From contig NZ_BAFK01000014.1 in assembly GCF_000296695.1 (NCBI RefSeq), positions 1 to 64,000 on the forward strand: a stretch of DNA of 64,000 nt. The letters are read 5' to 3'. Positions within the stretch are counted from its first letter, which is position 1. Each line of letters opens with the position of its first letter. The notes below the pieces were generated by a model, which was given only the letters and a program-made list of their open reading frames with translations, had not been told where the DNA came from and made no database searches. The translations under genes and the position numbers were made by a program. Shown piece by piece: positions 45,201 through 60,200 of the stretch. This DNA is from Rheinheimera nanhaiensis E407-8. Lineage in GTDB: Bacteria > Pseudomonadota > Gammaproteobacteria > Enterobacterales > Alteromonadaceae.

Positions 45201-48200
45201 GGGCATCGTGGGCCAGGGCTTTAGCCGGTATAGCCGGGTACTGATTAATGGCTTGCCGCAGGCTGATGTGCAGGTGAAATCTGATCAATTGCTGGTGCTG
45301 CCACTGCCGGCAGACACCTTAGGCACGCTGAATGTCAGCATCAACAACGAGTTTGATAAGCTGACGACTGCCAGCAATCAACAATTTAACGTGGTGATTG
45401 GTCAAAGCGACCAGCAGCAGGGAGTCAAGCTGATGGCGCGCTCCGGCCAATTACTGGCACTGGCCAGCGCCGATCAGGTGCAGTTGTTTGGCCTTGGCGC
45501 CGAGCGGCACTATATTGGCCAGATTGCGCTGCCACACAGTATCAGTGCGCTGGCGCTGGATCAGCACTGGTTGCTGGTACAAACCACAGATGGCAGCAGT
45601 AGCTTGTATGATTTACGTGACCCTTATCTGCCACAGCAGGTTAACCGCCTGCTGCACGATGGTATTAGCGGAGGTCAGTTACAGCTGGCCAGTGGCAACC
45701 TGTTGTGGAAGTTACCGGAGCAACTGCGGCTGGGTAATCTGTACGCACAGGATCTGCTGGTTATCGATGGTCACTATCTGGATGCAATATTAAGCGCCGA
45801 TCAGCTGATCGTGTTACGTAGCGACAAGCTGCAGGTTTATCGGTTGTGGCAGTTAGAGCAACCGGTACAGGGACTGGCGTTGCCTACTTTGCAAAGCGGC
45901 CGCTTACAGCGTGATGGCAACCGCTTGTGGCTGGTCAGTGACCAGTTGCTGAAACTTTATGATCTGTCACCGCTGCCCGGGCAGGCGCCAGACGAAACCG
46001 GCAGCATGGCGCTACCGCCGGCGCTGCAGATGTTACAGCTAAGCGGTGAGCTGGCGCTGGCACGCAGCAATAACAGCTGGCAGTTATACGACATTGATTT
46101 GTCCGGCCAGCAGCTAAGCCTGCGGCCAGTGGCGGGCTTTGATTTTAGCCAAACGCTGCAGCAGATAAGTTTTAGCACTGATCTGGTGGAATGGCTGGAT
46201 AGCCGTGGCTATGGTGCGGCTGCACTGCCGCTGGCTAATGCCTCGGCCTTTATGCCGCTGCAGGCTCAGCATAATTTGCAGACACTGCAGTTGCAGTTGT
46301 CACTGTGGCGTCAGGACTGGCGTAATGTCAGCCTGCAACTGAGCGATCAGCTGGCGCAACCGCTGCCTGGCTACACCGACTGGTTCGATCAAAGCCTGCT
46401 GTTTGAACCCTACAGCCCGGGCTATGTGCTGGGCAACCGCTATCAGGTGCAGTTACAGGGCCTGCCGCTATCGGCTGTGGCCGGTGCCGATGTCCGGTTC
46501 GACTTACCCTGGGCGTTCAGTACGCATGCCAGTTTTGCGCAAGGGCCGGCACAGGCACAACGGCTGATCCCGGCTAATACCATTGCCGGCCGGCAAACTA
46601 CCTATACCGTGCAGGGCGTTAATCTGCATACCTTAGAGTCACTGCAGCTCGGACCGCTAACGGTGGACAGCAACAGTTGGCAGGTTAACGACAGCGGCAC
46701 TGAGCTGCAGTTTACGGCAGCGCTGGCTCAAGCTGGCTTATTCAGCCTGCATCTGTATCAGGCCGAGGCGGAGAGCTTCCTGCCGGCAGCGGTGCTGGTG
46801 GCAGAGGCGCTGGCGGTGGACAGCGTTACGTCTGATAATGCGCGTGGTACGGCTTTACTGTCGGACAGTGGCGGTAATACTCTGACGGTACAAGGCACCG
46901 GTTTCAGCGGTGACTTAGCTGTGCACCTGCTGGCGCCGGCGCGGTTTGATCAGCCCGGCCGGTCAAACCAGCTGACGTACCGGATGGAAAACGGCCATTT
47001 ACTGGTCAGCACGCCGGCAACCGAACCGGGGCTGACTTATCAGTTGCATATTATTAAAGCCAGCACTGGCGAAGCGGTAACGGCAGATATCAGCCTCACT
47101 GCTATCGATGATACGCCACCGCGCATCAGCCAATGGCAGGCGTTTGATTATAATAACGGCCTGACATTACATGGCTCTGAGCCACTGCGGGCGCAGCAGT
47201 TTAGCGTACAGCGGCAGATGCAGGACTACAGTGGTGCTGCGGCGGAGAATATCAGTGCCGACTTTGAGCTGGTCAGCCTGAATAACCGGGTAACACTGCG
47301 CTTAAAAGAAGGCCGTCAACTGCTGCACAACGCTGTTTATCAACTGACTATCAGCGGTATCAGCGATCTGGCAGATAACCTGGCTTTACCGCTGAACAGC
47401 AGCATAGCAACGCTGTTTAGTGCCGACGGTGCCGTGGCGCAAAGCTTTACCAGCCGTGATACGCTGGCACCGCGTCAGTTGCAACTGACCTTAGCCGATG
47501 GCCGTGCCGCCACACCGGCCGTGAGTTTAACCCGGGGCCGCAGCTACTCGTTTATTGCGCAGGCACTGGACAATATTTCTGCTAACAACCAGCTGAAGTA
47601 CAGCTACCGTCTGTCGCGCGATGGTGGTGTGCAGTTTGGTGCTTATCAGCCATTCACGGCCGGCTTTAACGTGAAGATTGACAAAGATTTCAGTCAATTG
47701 GTGCTTAGAGTCAAAGTGGTCGATGTGGCAGCCAACGTGACCGAACAGGATTACAGCCTGGCCGTGGTTGACCCGGTAGTGAATATCGGTGCGGTACAAA
47801 CCACGCCGGCACAGGTAGAAGAGCTGACTGCGGCGACGATCCGCCTGCCACTGAGCGGTGACACCGATCTGATAAGCGAGGTTAGCCTGCAGCTGAATGG
47901 CCGCTGGTACCGGGCACAATTACAGCCGGGCGCAACCGAAGCCAGCGCCTCGCTGTTGTATATGCATCCGCGACTGGCCGAGCTAAATGGTAACGACCAG
48001 ATGCAATTGCTGACGCTGGTTAAGTTTGGTTATGGTGCCAGCAAACAACAAGCCGACAGTTATCAGCTGTATCTGGATGTGACACCGCCGGAAGTGGCGA
48101 TCGTGTCGCCGAAACAGGGTGATCGCCTGCCAATCGGCGAACCTGCCGAAGTGTTGCTGAAAGTGTTTGACCGCTATGGTATTGAATCGGTTGAAATGGC

Positions 48201-51200
48201 GGTAAATGGCGGTGCTTTCCAGCGCCTGGCACAAAGTAACCGCTTTAGCTTTACGCCGACTTCAGAAGATGCGGTAACCTTGCAGGCCAGAGCACAGGAT
48301 CCGAACGGCAATATGGCGGTGTCAGAGGCTGTAACGATCAGACCGTTTGATGCCAGTCGTGGCGAGCCTGAGCTGGCGATCCTCAGCCCGGACAATGGCA
48401 GTCAACTGCGCTCCGGCCAGCGTGTTACGCTGGAACTGATGCTGCGCAATTTGCAGCAGGCCAGCCTGTCATTGCAACTGGGTGCAGATCCACTGCATCC
48501 GGCCAATCCGCCGGCAATTCTGCTAAGCCGCACCGAGCAAGAACCTGAGCGCTTTATGCTTGAAGTAACTCTGCCACACACTGCAGAAGATGCGGTGGTA
48601 TTGTTGTTGCTGCAAGATGGCGCACTAAGCGCCCGGCGTTTTATCAATTTAGTGCCGGACGATGGTGTGAATGAACAAGCGCAGCTGCAAGTATTGCCAC
48701 AGCATAAAGTGCTTAGCGGTACCGGTTTACGTGTTGCTGGCCAAATCCCGGCCGAGATGGTTGATTACAGCAACCAGTCAGAGCTGATTATCAGCGACAA
48801 TGGCAGCCTGCATAACTTACCACTGGCACCGCTGAGCGACATCGTGCCATTACAGCCGCATGATGCTGCTGTACCCGGCGGCGTGACGCTGCAAAGCGTG
48901 CTGCGGGATCTATCGGGCAATGAAAACCGCCAGCAAAGCACGTTAGATTTGGTAGCGTATCTGAGTGGTGAGGCAGAACTTGCTGCAAGCCAGCCGGCAG
49001 CGGATGAACAGCTAGTGCAGGTACTACCGGTTCGTTTTGCCGACCGTCTGGCGATGCTGTCACTGTATCAGCAAAATAACGGTGGCTACCGCCTGGCAGA
49101 CGAGACAGGCCAATGGTGGCACAGCAATAACGGCGCCAGACTGGAGCAGGTGTTCGCCGGACGCAGTGCGCTGTTTATTCAGGATAATCTGCAAGGGCAG
49201 CGCCGTTTGCTGCAGCTGCCTTATCAGGCGAACGCGCAGGCCACTGAGCTGCCGTTATTCGGTGAACTGGTAGGCAGCACTGGCGCTCACGCTATAGTGC
49301 AATATGGTCGTCTGTTAACATTGCAACAGCCGGATAATCCGCAGCACCAGATAACCGGCTATCAGTTTGACGATGACATCACCGCGGTAGCGCAGTGGCA
49401 ACAACAGATCTGGGTATTGGCGGGCGATAAACTGCAACTGCTGCACCTGGATGCGCAACACAATGCCCTGCGTGCGCTGGCCAGTTTCAGCGTGCCTTAT
49501 AGCGATGGCCTGGCAGTGCATCAAGACCAGTTGTATCTGTGGCAGCAGCAAACACTGCAGGTATATCAGCACGTAGATGAGCAATCATTGGCGTTACTGG
49601 CCGAACAGCAGCTACCCGGGCAAGTTGTACAGTCCAGCGCCGAGCAGGGTTATGTCTGGCTGAAATTACTGGACGCAGAGCTGGGTTACTACTGGCTGGC
49701 GTTTGAGCAGCAAGACGCTGTTGCTGTGTTGCCGTGGCAGCATTCGCTGGCCTTTGGTCATCAGCAGCTGTATCGCTTTAGTGCCCAGCAGTTGTGGCAA
49801 CAGAGCAAAGTAACAGCGCCGGCACCGGAGCCGGCACAAATTAACCTGCAAGCCAGTGCCACCGAACTGGTATTGCAACTGCCGTCTGGCTGGACAGATG
49901 ATTACCGGCTGCGCATCAGTAACGCGCAAGGCGATACCCTAAGCAGCCGCTGGCTGAATGTTGATCAGTTGGCAGTACAACGCCAGCAGGCGGGCTCGAC
50001 ACTGACAGTGCAGTTACTGACAGAAGCGGGCGTTGAGGTACAGCAACAGCTGGCACTGGATAATCTGGCCTTTACGCCACCAGCGATGTTACAAAGCGCC
50101 CTGCCGTCACGCCTGGCGCAAGGTGCGTTGGTGCCGTTGTCACTGCAACTGTCAGATGAGGCCAGATTGCTTGGCAGTAGTCTGACCGATGGCAGCCCGT
50201 TATTGCGACTGGCCAATACGCTGCACAGTACCTATATGGTAGCGGAACAAGCCGGCAGTGCAGAACTAAACTGGCAGTTGAATCAGCAGGCATTCAATGC
50301 GCAGGTTGAACGGGTCGCCAATGACCCGGCACAAAGCCGTATTAGCTTGCTGCAACCGGACAATAATAGTGCTGTTGCCGGTGGCAAGCCGCTGCAGTTG
50401 CGTTATCTGGCAGAAGGCGTGGCAGAGCAGGATCTGCGCTTTATTGAGCTGGCACTGACCGATGTAAACGGCACTGTGCTTAACCGGGTGTTAAGTGATA
50501 AAACCAGCGGCGATATCAGCCTGCGTCTGCCGGTTGTGGCTCAGGCGTCAGCCTTCTATTTACGCGCCCGGGTGTATTTTGGCCCTGAGCATTATTACGC
50601 ACAGGACAGAGTGGGCATTCGCGTGCAGCCACAGCGTAATCCGCTGCAGTTTGGCCTGCAGGGCATTGCCGACCGGGTGTACAGTGGCAGTACCGTTGAG
50701 ATAACGGCCGACCGCGAACTGGTTGATGGCCAGCGCCTGACATTAAGCGCTACCGATGCCGAAGGTAATGTACTGGCCAGTGCCGAGCAACACCTGCGGT
50801 TACAGGTGCCGGACACCAGTACGCTACAGATCCGTGCCAGCCTCAGTGATGCTGCCGGCAACCAGCACCAGTTGGACAAACAGGTAGTGGTGCTGCGCGG
50901 TTACAGCTTCGGTCAGCCGGGCAACAGCCAGCCGTTTACGCAGGCACTGCAAACGACTGATGCGCTGTATCTGACCCAGCGCGAGCGTTTGTTCGATCAG
51001 CAGGGCGCATTGCTGCACCGCTTCAATGCCAGCGTCGAGGCACTGATCCCGTTACAGGACCGTTGGTTAGTGTCTCTGCGTGGCATTGGCTTACAGTTTA
51101 TTGACCCTGCCGGGCAATATCAGGTGCTGGGCCAGTACAGCAGCCAGCAGCAGTTTACTCAGCTGGCCAGTCTGGGCGAGCTGGCCTGGGCGGCCAGCAG

Positions 51201-54200
51201 CGATGGCAGCCTTGAGCTGTTTAGCGTGCAGGGCAATTCGCTGCAGTTGCAGCAGCAACTGACGCTTGGCCAGGTTTACCAGCTCAGCGCCGGTTTAGAT
51301 GGTGTGCTGGCGCTGACAGAGCAGGGGCTATATCAGCTGCCGGCTGATGGTGAGGCCCAAAGCCGTTTGTTGCGGGAAAATAACGCACAATTTAGCCACT
51401 TTGCGCTACAGGATGATGCTATCTGGTTAGCAGGCAACGCTAAACTGGTACGTATCGACCCGCAGGGTGAAGCCCAACAGTGGACGATGCCGTGGTCACA
51501 GGCGCAAGCCTTGCTAAGCCGCGATAATGAGCTGTGGCTGTATGATGGCGCCAATCTGTTGCAGTTGGATATCCGCAGTGCGCGCCAGCCTTATGTTATT
51601 GGCCGGTTCCCGCTGGCATTGACAATGCCGTTACAGCTGAGCGCAAACCGCTTGCTGTCTGGTGATGGCCGTCAGCTGTCATTAACAGCGTTGCCGTCTG
51701 AAGCCCGGAGCCTGTTCAAGACGACACAAGCCAAAGGCAATACCCAGCAAGTGGCGATGCAACATGGCCACTACCTGGCGGCTGCGCGTGGCTATGCGGT
51801 ACAAAGCTATTACGACCTGCCTGCGCTGGATAAAACCGGCGTCTATCCGTCACCCTACAGCAGCGACTACCGCTTATTGCGTACCACTGCCAATGGTGTC
51901 TGGGGTTATGACGATATCAGCGGGAACCTGACCGACTTAAGTCAGGCGCGTTTAGTGTTAAAGCAGCCGCAACTAAGCGATTTTGCTGCCGATGCACAGC
52001 GCCTGGTGATGGCTGTCGGTGATGCGTTGCGTATTTACTCGGCGGATGGTAAGCAGGCCATTACGACTATAACGGTAAGTCAGGGCGATAATATCCGTGC
52101 CCTGGCGCTGTCCGCGCAGCTTATTTATGTGCTGACCGATGCCGGTACTGTGTATGCGGTACAAACGGGTCCGATGCCTTTTGATGAGTTTAACCTTGAG
52201 ATCAAAACCCTGCTGGCATCGGCGCAGCAAGCGCATAGTATGGTGCTTGGCGGTGACTATCTGCTACTGGCATCGGCAGCGGGTTTACAGCGTTTGTCAT
52301 TAGTTGACGCCGAGGTGCAGCCGTTAATGGTGGGTGCAGTGCAGGCGCTGGCGTATGATCAGGGTACAGTCTGGTTTAGCCAGGGCAGCAAATTGTATCA
52401 GCTGCGCCTGGATAGCTTTAGCCAGCCACAACTGGTGTATCAGGCGGCGCAGGATATTCCCGCCATTGCACTGGATAAAGGTGAAGTACTGTTAGCCCAA
52501 CAATTGGCCGGTATTGAACTGCTGTGGCTGGGCAATAACGCTGTTACGGCCATGCCACAGCTGCAAACGCCGTTTAGTGGTCAGGTATTCCAGAATGGCC
52601 AGCTGATCAGCTTGTCTGTCAGCGAAACTGATGCACTGCAGGCAGTAGACTATCTGGTTAACGATGAAGTTGTCAGCCGCACCTCAACGCCACCTTTCGA
52701 TGCGCAGATTCTGGTGCCGTCTACTTTACATAATGGGAAAGCCTTTACCGTACGCAGCCGTGCGCTGACGCAGCAGGGTGAGCTGGTGTACTCATTGCCA
52801 CGGCGGGTGATGCTGCAAAGCGACAATCTGCCAGTGCATGATTTCACAGTTGGCCTGGCCTTTAACAATCCAAGTTATGTACCGACACCGCTACGGGTAG
52901 TGGCGAATATCAACAATGCCAGCCTGCCGTTGCAGCAGGTCGAGTTTTATTTGGCTGAACAAAGCGCTGGGCCTTACACCCTGATGCGCAAGCATTACGG
53001 CCCTGACTTTATTGTCCGGCTGGACTTAGCGCAATCTGCACAGCCGCGTTATATCAAGGCGCGGGCGGTCGATATCTACGGCAATCAGGTAGAGTCGGCG
53101 GCCATGCCAGTATCCCGGCTGGCCGATCAGGCCGCACCGGTGGGACAGCTTACGTTGCAATCGGCCATAGATGCGCAGGGCCAGGTACCGGACAGCCAGC
53201 CGTACGCCATTGCGGTGACAGTGGCAGATATTGGCAGTGGCATCGAACAGGCCTTACTGAAACGCAATGGTCAGGTGATCTGGGCCGGCTTTGACAATGG
53301 CAGCTATGTGGTTAATCAGCCTAAGCCTGCCTTAGGCCAACAGTACCTGTATCAACTGGAGATGCGCGACAACGCCGGTAATAAGGCCAGCACCAGTCTG
53401 ACGGTTGATGTGGTGGCCGATGCTTATCCGCAGCTGCAACTGATCAACAGCCCGGCACAGGTGCTGGAGCAAAGCGAATTCAGCGTTACGCTGGCGCATA
53501 GCGACGATGTCGGGCTGGCTAAGGTTAACCTGAGCTGGCCGGGCTTTGAGCGCGATTATACGCTGGCCGGTAAAACGCAGCAGCAGACTTATCACATTGC
53601 AGACTTGCGTAATGAACGGTTACATCAGGCTGTCGACCAAATGTTGACGCTGACACTGACCGACAATATCGGTCAGCAAACGACGCTGACACAGCCCATT
53701 CAGGTAGTGCCGGATTTACCACCACAGCCGCAGCTGATGCAGTTGACGGTAGCGCCGTCGGCGATATACGGCCGCAGCCTGGCCGTATCGTTGCAAGCGC
53801 TGGATCGCGTAGACGATGGTGGTGTGCAGCAACTGGATACCCGTTTGTTACTAAGCTACAACGGTGCTGTGCAACAAGAGCAGCAGTTATGCCGGCCTAT
53901 GCCGGGGCCGCTGTGCCAGGTAAGCTATTACACCCAACTGACGCTGCCGGGAACTGAGGTGCAGGGCGATCAGGTCCAACTGCAAGTTGCCTTTACCGAT
54001 CGGATGGGCCAGCGCAGTGTCAGTGACGCGGTCAGTATTAACCTGACACAGAAACCTAACCTGATTGAGTTCTCAGCGGCGGGCGAGCCGGGGGTTAACC
54101 CTGCAGAGCTCGACAGTGGCGCCTCGGGCAGCTATCAGGTGCGGGTGGCAGATATTGCTCAACGTCCGGTGGCGTTGCAACGGGTTAACTGGTTTAAGTT

Positions 54201-57200
54201 GACGCCTGATGGCAGCGAGAGCTTACTGGGAAGCAGTGAAACAAATGCGGCCGGCCTGGCGCGCTTTAACTGGCTGACGCTGGGTGAAAAAGTCGGGGCT
54301 TACCAGCTTAAAGCCAGGTTAGCAGACTATGGTGCATTACAACCGGCAGTACACAATGTAGATATCTTGCCGGGCATGCCGTTTGCTCTGCAGGTATCGC
54401 ATATCAGGCCGGTGCAGGCAGCTAAAACCATGCTGTTGCAACTGGAACTGGTAGACGCGGCTCAAAACCTGATTTACAACCGTGATGATTTCAATGTCAC
54501 GCTGGGCTTTAACGCGCCGGGCTTCCATTTTGCCTTTACCGAGGGCCTGCAACTGCGTCAGCGTTATGATGAACAAGGCGTCTATCTGGGCGAAGCAGCA
54601 CAGATCCGTCTGCGTGCAGGTAAAGCCGGGCTTGAAGTGACGGTGCCAGAACTTGCCAATATCTATCAGTTGCAGCTGTTGGCCAGTGAGCCGCCGGGTT
54701 TGCAACTGCATTACCAGCCTTATTTGGCGCAGCCGTCATTCATACAGGTAGAGCAGATCCCGGTACAGGTTATCGCCGCCGAGGCTGCGCTGCTTGAACT
54801 GAGTGTTGCTGAGTTGGCTAACCATCCGCTTGGCCGGCCAGACGTGCTGGAAGCCGGCGAACAGGTGCATGTCGCAGTGCAGCTGACCGACCGCTACGGC
54901 AATGCCATCGGCCACGTTGTCGCCGATGGCCAGCCACAGGATGCTAATTTAGTCCTGCAATTTGCCGTAACAGGTGCGGCCCGGTTTGCCAATGACAATA
55001 GCAGTACTGAGCTGACGTTAACCGCCGGTTCCGGCCGGTTAACCCTGGGTAATGAGCAGGTAGAACAAGTGGTTGTCAGCCTGATCTCTGAGCCGGGTTT
55101 TGCCATCAATGCCTTTGCAGAGCTGACACTCGACTTTGTTAAACGCCTGCCGGCAGTGCAGCAGATAACGCTGGAAGCTGCGCATCAGAGCGAAATCACG
55201 CCAGTGCTGTTTAGTTTCACCGAAGCGGTTATCGCACCGGTGGACAGCCAGTGGTTGCGCATTACTGATCCAAACGGCGAGCTGGTGGCCGGTGAATTTA
55301 GCCAGGATACGCCACAGCAGCTGCGCTTTGTACCGGCACAGCCACTGATGTTGTATACGCAATACCGCTTTGATACCACAGTTTCAGCGTTGCTGGGCGA
55401 GTTGCAGTCCGATTCGGTATTGCCACAGCAAGGTTCGTTCTTAACGGCTGCTATGTCGCTACCAGAGCAACAGCAACCCTATTTGTTGTCCGAAACACAG
55501 CAGCAACTGACAGTGCGTATTGGACAGGGTGTGCCGTCCCGGCAACAGGTTCAGTTAGAGCTGCACATTGATGGTGAGCCACAGAGCTTTAATGCGCAAC
55601 AGCCGCAGTATTTGGCCCCGCGGACCAGCATTGAGCAGGAAGGCGAGTTGCTAATGCTGCAAATACAAGAACCTGCTGTATTACAACCTTGGGCAGTTGC
55701 TGCTGAGCAGCCACAAAGTCTGTTGGTAGCCAATACAATTGCTCTACCACGTCTTAGCCTGGACGGTGACTACGATGGCGACGGCTTACCCAACCTGTTC
55801 GAGCATCAGTTGGGCTTAGATCCAACGCGGCGCGACAGCGATGGCAATGGTGTCGATGATGGCGATGAAGACTACGATAATGATGGCCTGAGCAACCTGC
55901 TTGAACTGCAGCTTGGCACTGATCCGCGCAACCCGGACAGCGATGACGATGGCCTGTCAGACGGTATGGAATATCAGCTGGGCACCAACCCGCTGTTAAA
56001 GGACAGTGACGGTGATGGTATACCTGATGCAGTTGAAGTGCATTTCGGCTCCGATCCGACCCGGGCTGACAGTCGTGCAGTCGACCCGGCAGCGGTAACC
56101 GCCATCACAGTAACACCGAAAGAACGGGTGTATAACCTGAATCAGGACAGCGGCGACGTTTATCTGACGGTTAAAGCCCGGGTGTTGGTGGCGGGACGCA
56201 GTTATGACATTGACGTCAGCGATGTCGGTTACTACCCGTTACAACTGAGCTCAGCCGACGAGGCGGTTGCCTTGCCGGGCTTTGATGGCTTTACCCCGCT
56301 GGGCGCTGGCGTTACCACGCTAACTGTAGGGTTCGGTCAGCACAGTGATACGGCCCGCTTAACGGTGTTGCAGCGTAACTCGCTGGGTGATGTTAGCTGG
56401 CAGGATGAAGATCCACAGTTTGACAGCCCAATCTCTGTCGACAATATGACCGCCAGCGGCCGTGTGAATCTGTCTGTTGCCGGCGATATCACTATCGATG
56501 GCAACCTGCTGTTGCAAGTCGATACTGAGCTGATGATTGAAGCGAATAGCCTGACTATACAGGGCGATGTAATACTGCAACCTGGCAGCAGGCTGCGACT
56601 GTTACTGCAACACGATGTAGCGATAGCAGGCAGCGTTACTCAAGACAGCGCGGCGCTTGAACTGGCGCAGTTTAACCTTGATATCGGTGGTTCATTGCAA
56701 ATCAGCGGCGACAGCGAGCTTTACGCTCGCAGGCTGACAGTGCGTACCGATTCGGCGCTGCTGCCAAGCAGTTATCTGCTACTGGCGTTGACCGACGGCT
56801 GGTATACCGAGGGCGATCAGTGGCTGTACGGTAAAGTTGAGGCCGCCCGGGCCGATGCCCAGTTGCAGCAACTGTATCCGGTGGCATTGCATGTTGGGCA
56901 AAAACTGACCGCTACGGGAGCTATTGATGCAGCCGGTGCCGGCTATCCGGCCGGTTATGGCGTTGGCTTTATTGAAGGCCGCTGCCTGGGTCGTCATGCG
57001 GATGATACAGCAGAGCAACCTGATTGCGCCTACGGCGATTACCGCCGGCCAGTATTGGCGGGTGCCGGTGGCGTGCAAGGCGCAGGCGGTGGCGCAGTGC
57101 ATATCACGGCAAATCGCCTGTCACTGGACCGTGACAACTACAGAGACTGGATCAATATCGCCGGTGATAACGATGCCGCTGATGGCAGTGCTTATGTCGA

Positions 57201-60200
57201 TGTGCACGAGCTGCAGGTACTGAATGTAGGCCAGATGGTACGTGGCAAACAGATTAACTGGGAAGAGCGCGATAATGCCGGTGGTGCCGGCCGTGCTGCG
57301 GTTAAGGCCGTGCTATGGGATATTCAGTTGTCAGATGATGACTGCTATGACTGTGAACCACCGTGTGAGGGGTGCGAATTTGAGATGGGAGGTGCTGATG
57401 AAGTGATGGTGTTGCAATCTGAGGCTGAAGAAGCACCTGAACTGATTGCTACCCGCAAGGTGCTGCGAACCATCACCCAGGGGCTGTTTACACAATATTG
57501 CTATGAGATATGTGAAACGTTCTCGCTATCCGGAACGGCTTTTGTGCAAGGGCCGGATGGCTTGAGCCTATTAGCCATTGGCACAGAGCAGTGGTTCGAG
57601 CCACCGATGTTATCGGGGCTAAGTAGTAACGACATGGGCATATCGGCCAGCAATATTGAGTTGCCTGCGCAGGTTGCGCCGTCATCTGCAGAGCAAACTA
57701 ATAGCCTGCAAAATGTTATAGATGACTATATACCCAACCGCACCCGAGTGTTGACAGTAGGCAAGCACGCGTTGCAAACGGTATCTGCGCTCGGTGACGG
57801 CCAATGGCAACTGAATGTTGCTGATCAGCCATGGCTGGGTAATAGCGCCGACAAGGGCAGAGCATTGGCAGGGATGACCGTACGCTTAACTGACGGTCAG
57901 CAGCAAAGCCAGGATCTTACTATTGTTGCGAACAGCGCTAATAGCCTGACAGTGCACAGCGATCTGGACCTGACCTCCTTTAGCGGTGGGCAAATCCAGG
58001 GTGTGCACAAACTGACAGAGTTATGGCTGGACGGGCCGTTGGATCTGGCTGACGACTTGCTGGAAGCGGCTGAAGTGCGGTTCGGTGATAGTGCCGCATT
58101 GCAGGCCAGTTTAACTGGCGAGCAAGTTCGCACCTTATTGGAAAACAATGATGCTGCCTATCTGTTACTTGCCACTGAACAGCCGTTGCAATTTGCTAGC
58201 TTGCCTGATGGCAACAATGTAACGCTGGTTGCACCGTCTTTCGAGTTCCTTGATGACGTTACTTTATCAGCGATTGATCTCATCGCCAGTAATGGTATGC
58301 AATTCAGGCAGTCATTGTTTGTTGAATCATCGAGTAGCTTGATATCTAAGGGTGATATACATGTTGGCGGCAATCTGACTTTCAATACTTGGCAGGATGA
58401 CAAATTCAGGCTGGCAGGCAAGTTGACGGTTGCCGGTGATGCTATGTTATCAGGCACCGTTACTTTTGATGGCAGGTTGTCAAATACAGCCGCACCACTC
58501 AAAGCACAGGTTGAAGTGGGCGGCAAACTGGTACTGGATAACTGGTCCAGCGGTTTCCGTATGCTGTATGCAGGGGGCAAACCCATGACCAGCGACCATG
58601 CTGGCGCTGCGTTGGCGGGTTGGCACGCAACAGCACCTCTATTGTCAGTCGAATCAGTCCAGCCTATGGGTAATTATCGCAGGCCACAGTCCTGGGGTTA
58701 CGGTGCCTTAATCGATGAGCGTTGCGACAGCGATTACTGTATGCAAAATGCATATGGCGGCGGACACATGCATATTAAAGCAGCAGAGATTGACTTAAAT
58801 GGTGTTATTTCCGCGACTGCCCACGATATGAGTGGCGCCAGTGTGCTGATGCCCGCCGCGGCTGGCTCTATCTTGATAGAGACGGCTGTTCTGCGTGGTA
58901 ATGGTAAGCTGGAGGCGCTTGGAAGCACTCATGCATCGAGCATTGGTGCAGGCGGGCGCATTGCACTGTTAGTAGAGCAAAATGAATTTAGCGGCCTTAC
59001 GTACACGATGAGTGGCGGAGGCGATTTTACGACCGGCACTGTGTTTATCCAGGCGGCACATCAGCAATATGGTGAATTGCGTCTTCAGGGTAGATGGAGC
59101 TGGGACTCTCAGAGGTATACCCCATGGTTAGACTTACCGACAGTAGGACAGCATGCCATTAGTGCAGTTGAAAGCCTGCCGGCACAGCAGTGGCGTATTA
59201 CTGCCGCTGCAGCCAACTGGCCGCTAACAATAGACAGCCAGCATGTTGGTCTGGCAGGTGCTTATGTAACGCTGGACGCCGCCCAAGCCGATGCACCACT
59301 GTATAAAGTACTCAGCAGTACGGCCGATAGCCTGCTGGTTGAGTCTGCAGCCGACCTGTCCGCTTATAACGGCAAAACCCTGCAAGGTGTGCATGTGTTT
59401 GACCGGATTGAACTGGGCAATTCTGTACGGTTGGATATTGGTGACGACAGGTTGGTAGTGCTGGATCTCGATAGCTCTGTCATTGGCAACTGGGTAAAAC
59501 TGATCGCTGCCGATGTTGCTCCTGAGCTGGTACAGCGTATTCAGGGTAATAACGGTGAGGTAATGCCGCGCACCCTGACGCTGGATTCGCTAACTCTGCT
59601 TAGTGGCAGTGAGCAACTTACTGCACGGCATGTGGTTATTAATGGCGATATCCAGCTACTGGGCGATGCGCAGTTAATTAGCAAGGCTACTGATAGTATT
59701 ACCGTTAATGGCAACGTTACCCTGGCAAATACCGCCCGTTGGCAGCAACAACTCGAGGGCATGCGTTTGCATATGACCGGCCAGCTACTGCTAACTGACA
59801 ATAGTAAGTTGCACTTTAGTGCACCGCTAACCGAGCTGCGGCTTGACCAGGGCATGCAGCTATACGGTGCAGCGTCGGCAGAAATCCATGCACGAAGTCA
59901 CATCGAACTCGATAGCGACCTGACGGTGGCAGATCTTGCACTGGTAAAACTCTATACCGCAGCCGAGATAAACATTAATGGTAGCCTTGCGCTGACATCT
60001 ACCGCTGAGGGCTCATTGTTACAGGCTAAGGGCTTGAGTGTTGGAGAAAATGTAACCTTAGCTGCATCCAGCAAATTGCAATTGGCAGTGGAGGAAATTA
60101 GCCGGGTTGCCGGAGATTTGTCACTGCAAATGCATAGTTTGCTGTCGTTAAATGGCAGGTACATCAACAACTATAGTCATTTGATGCCGCATCAGACATT

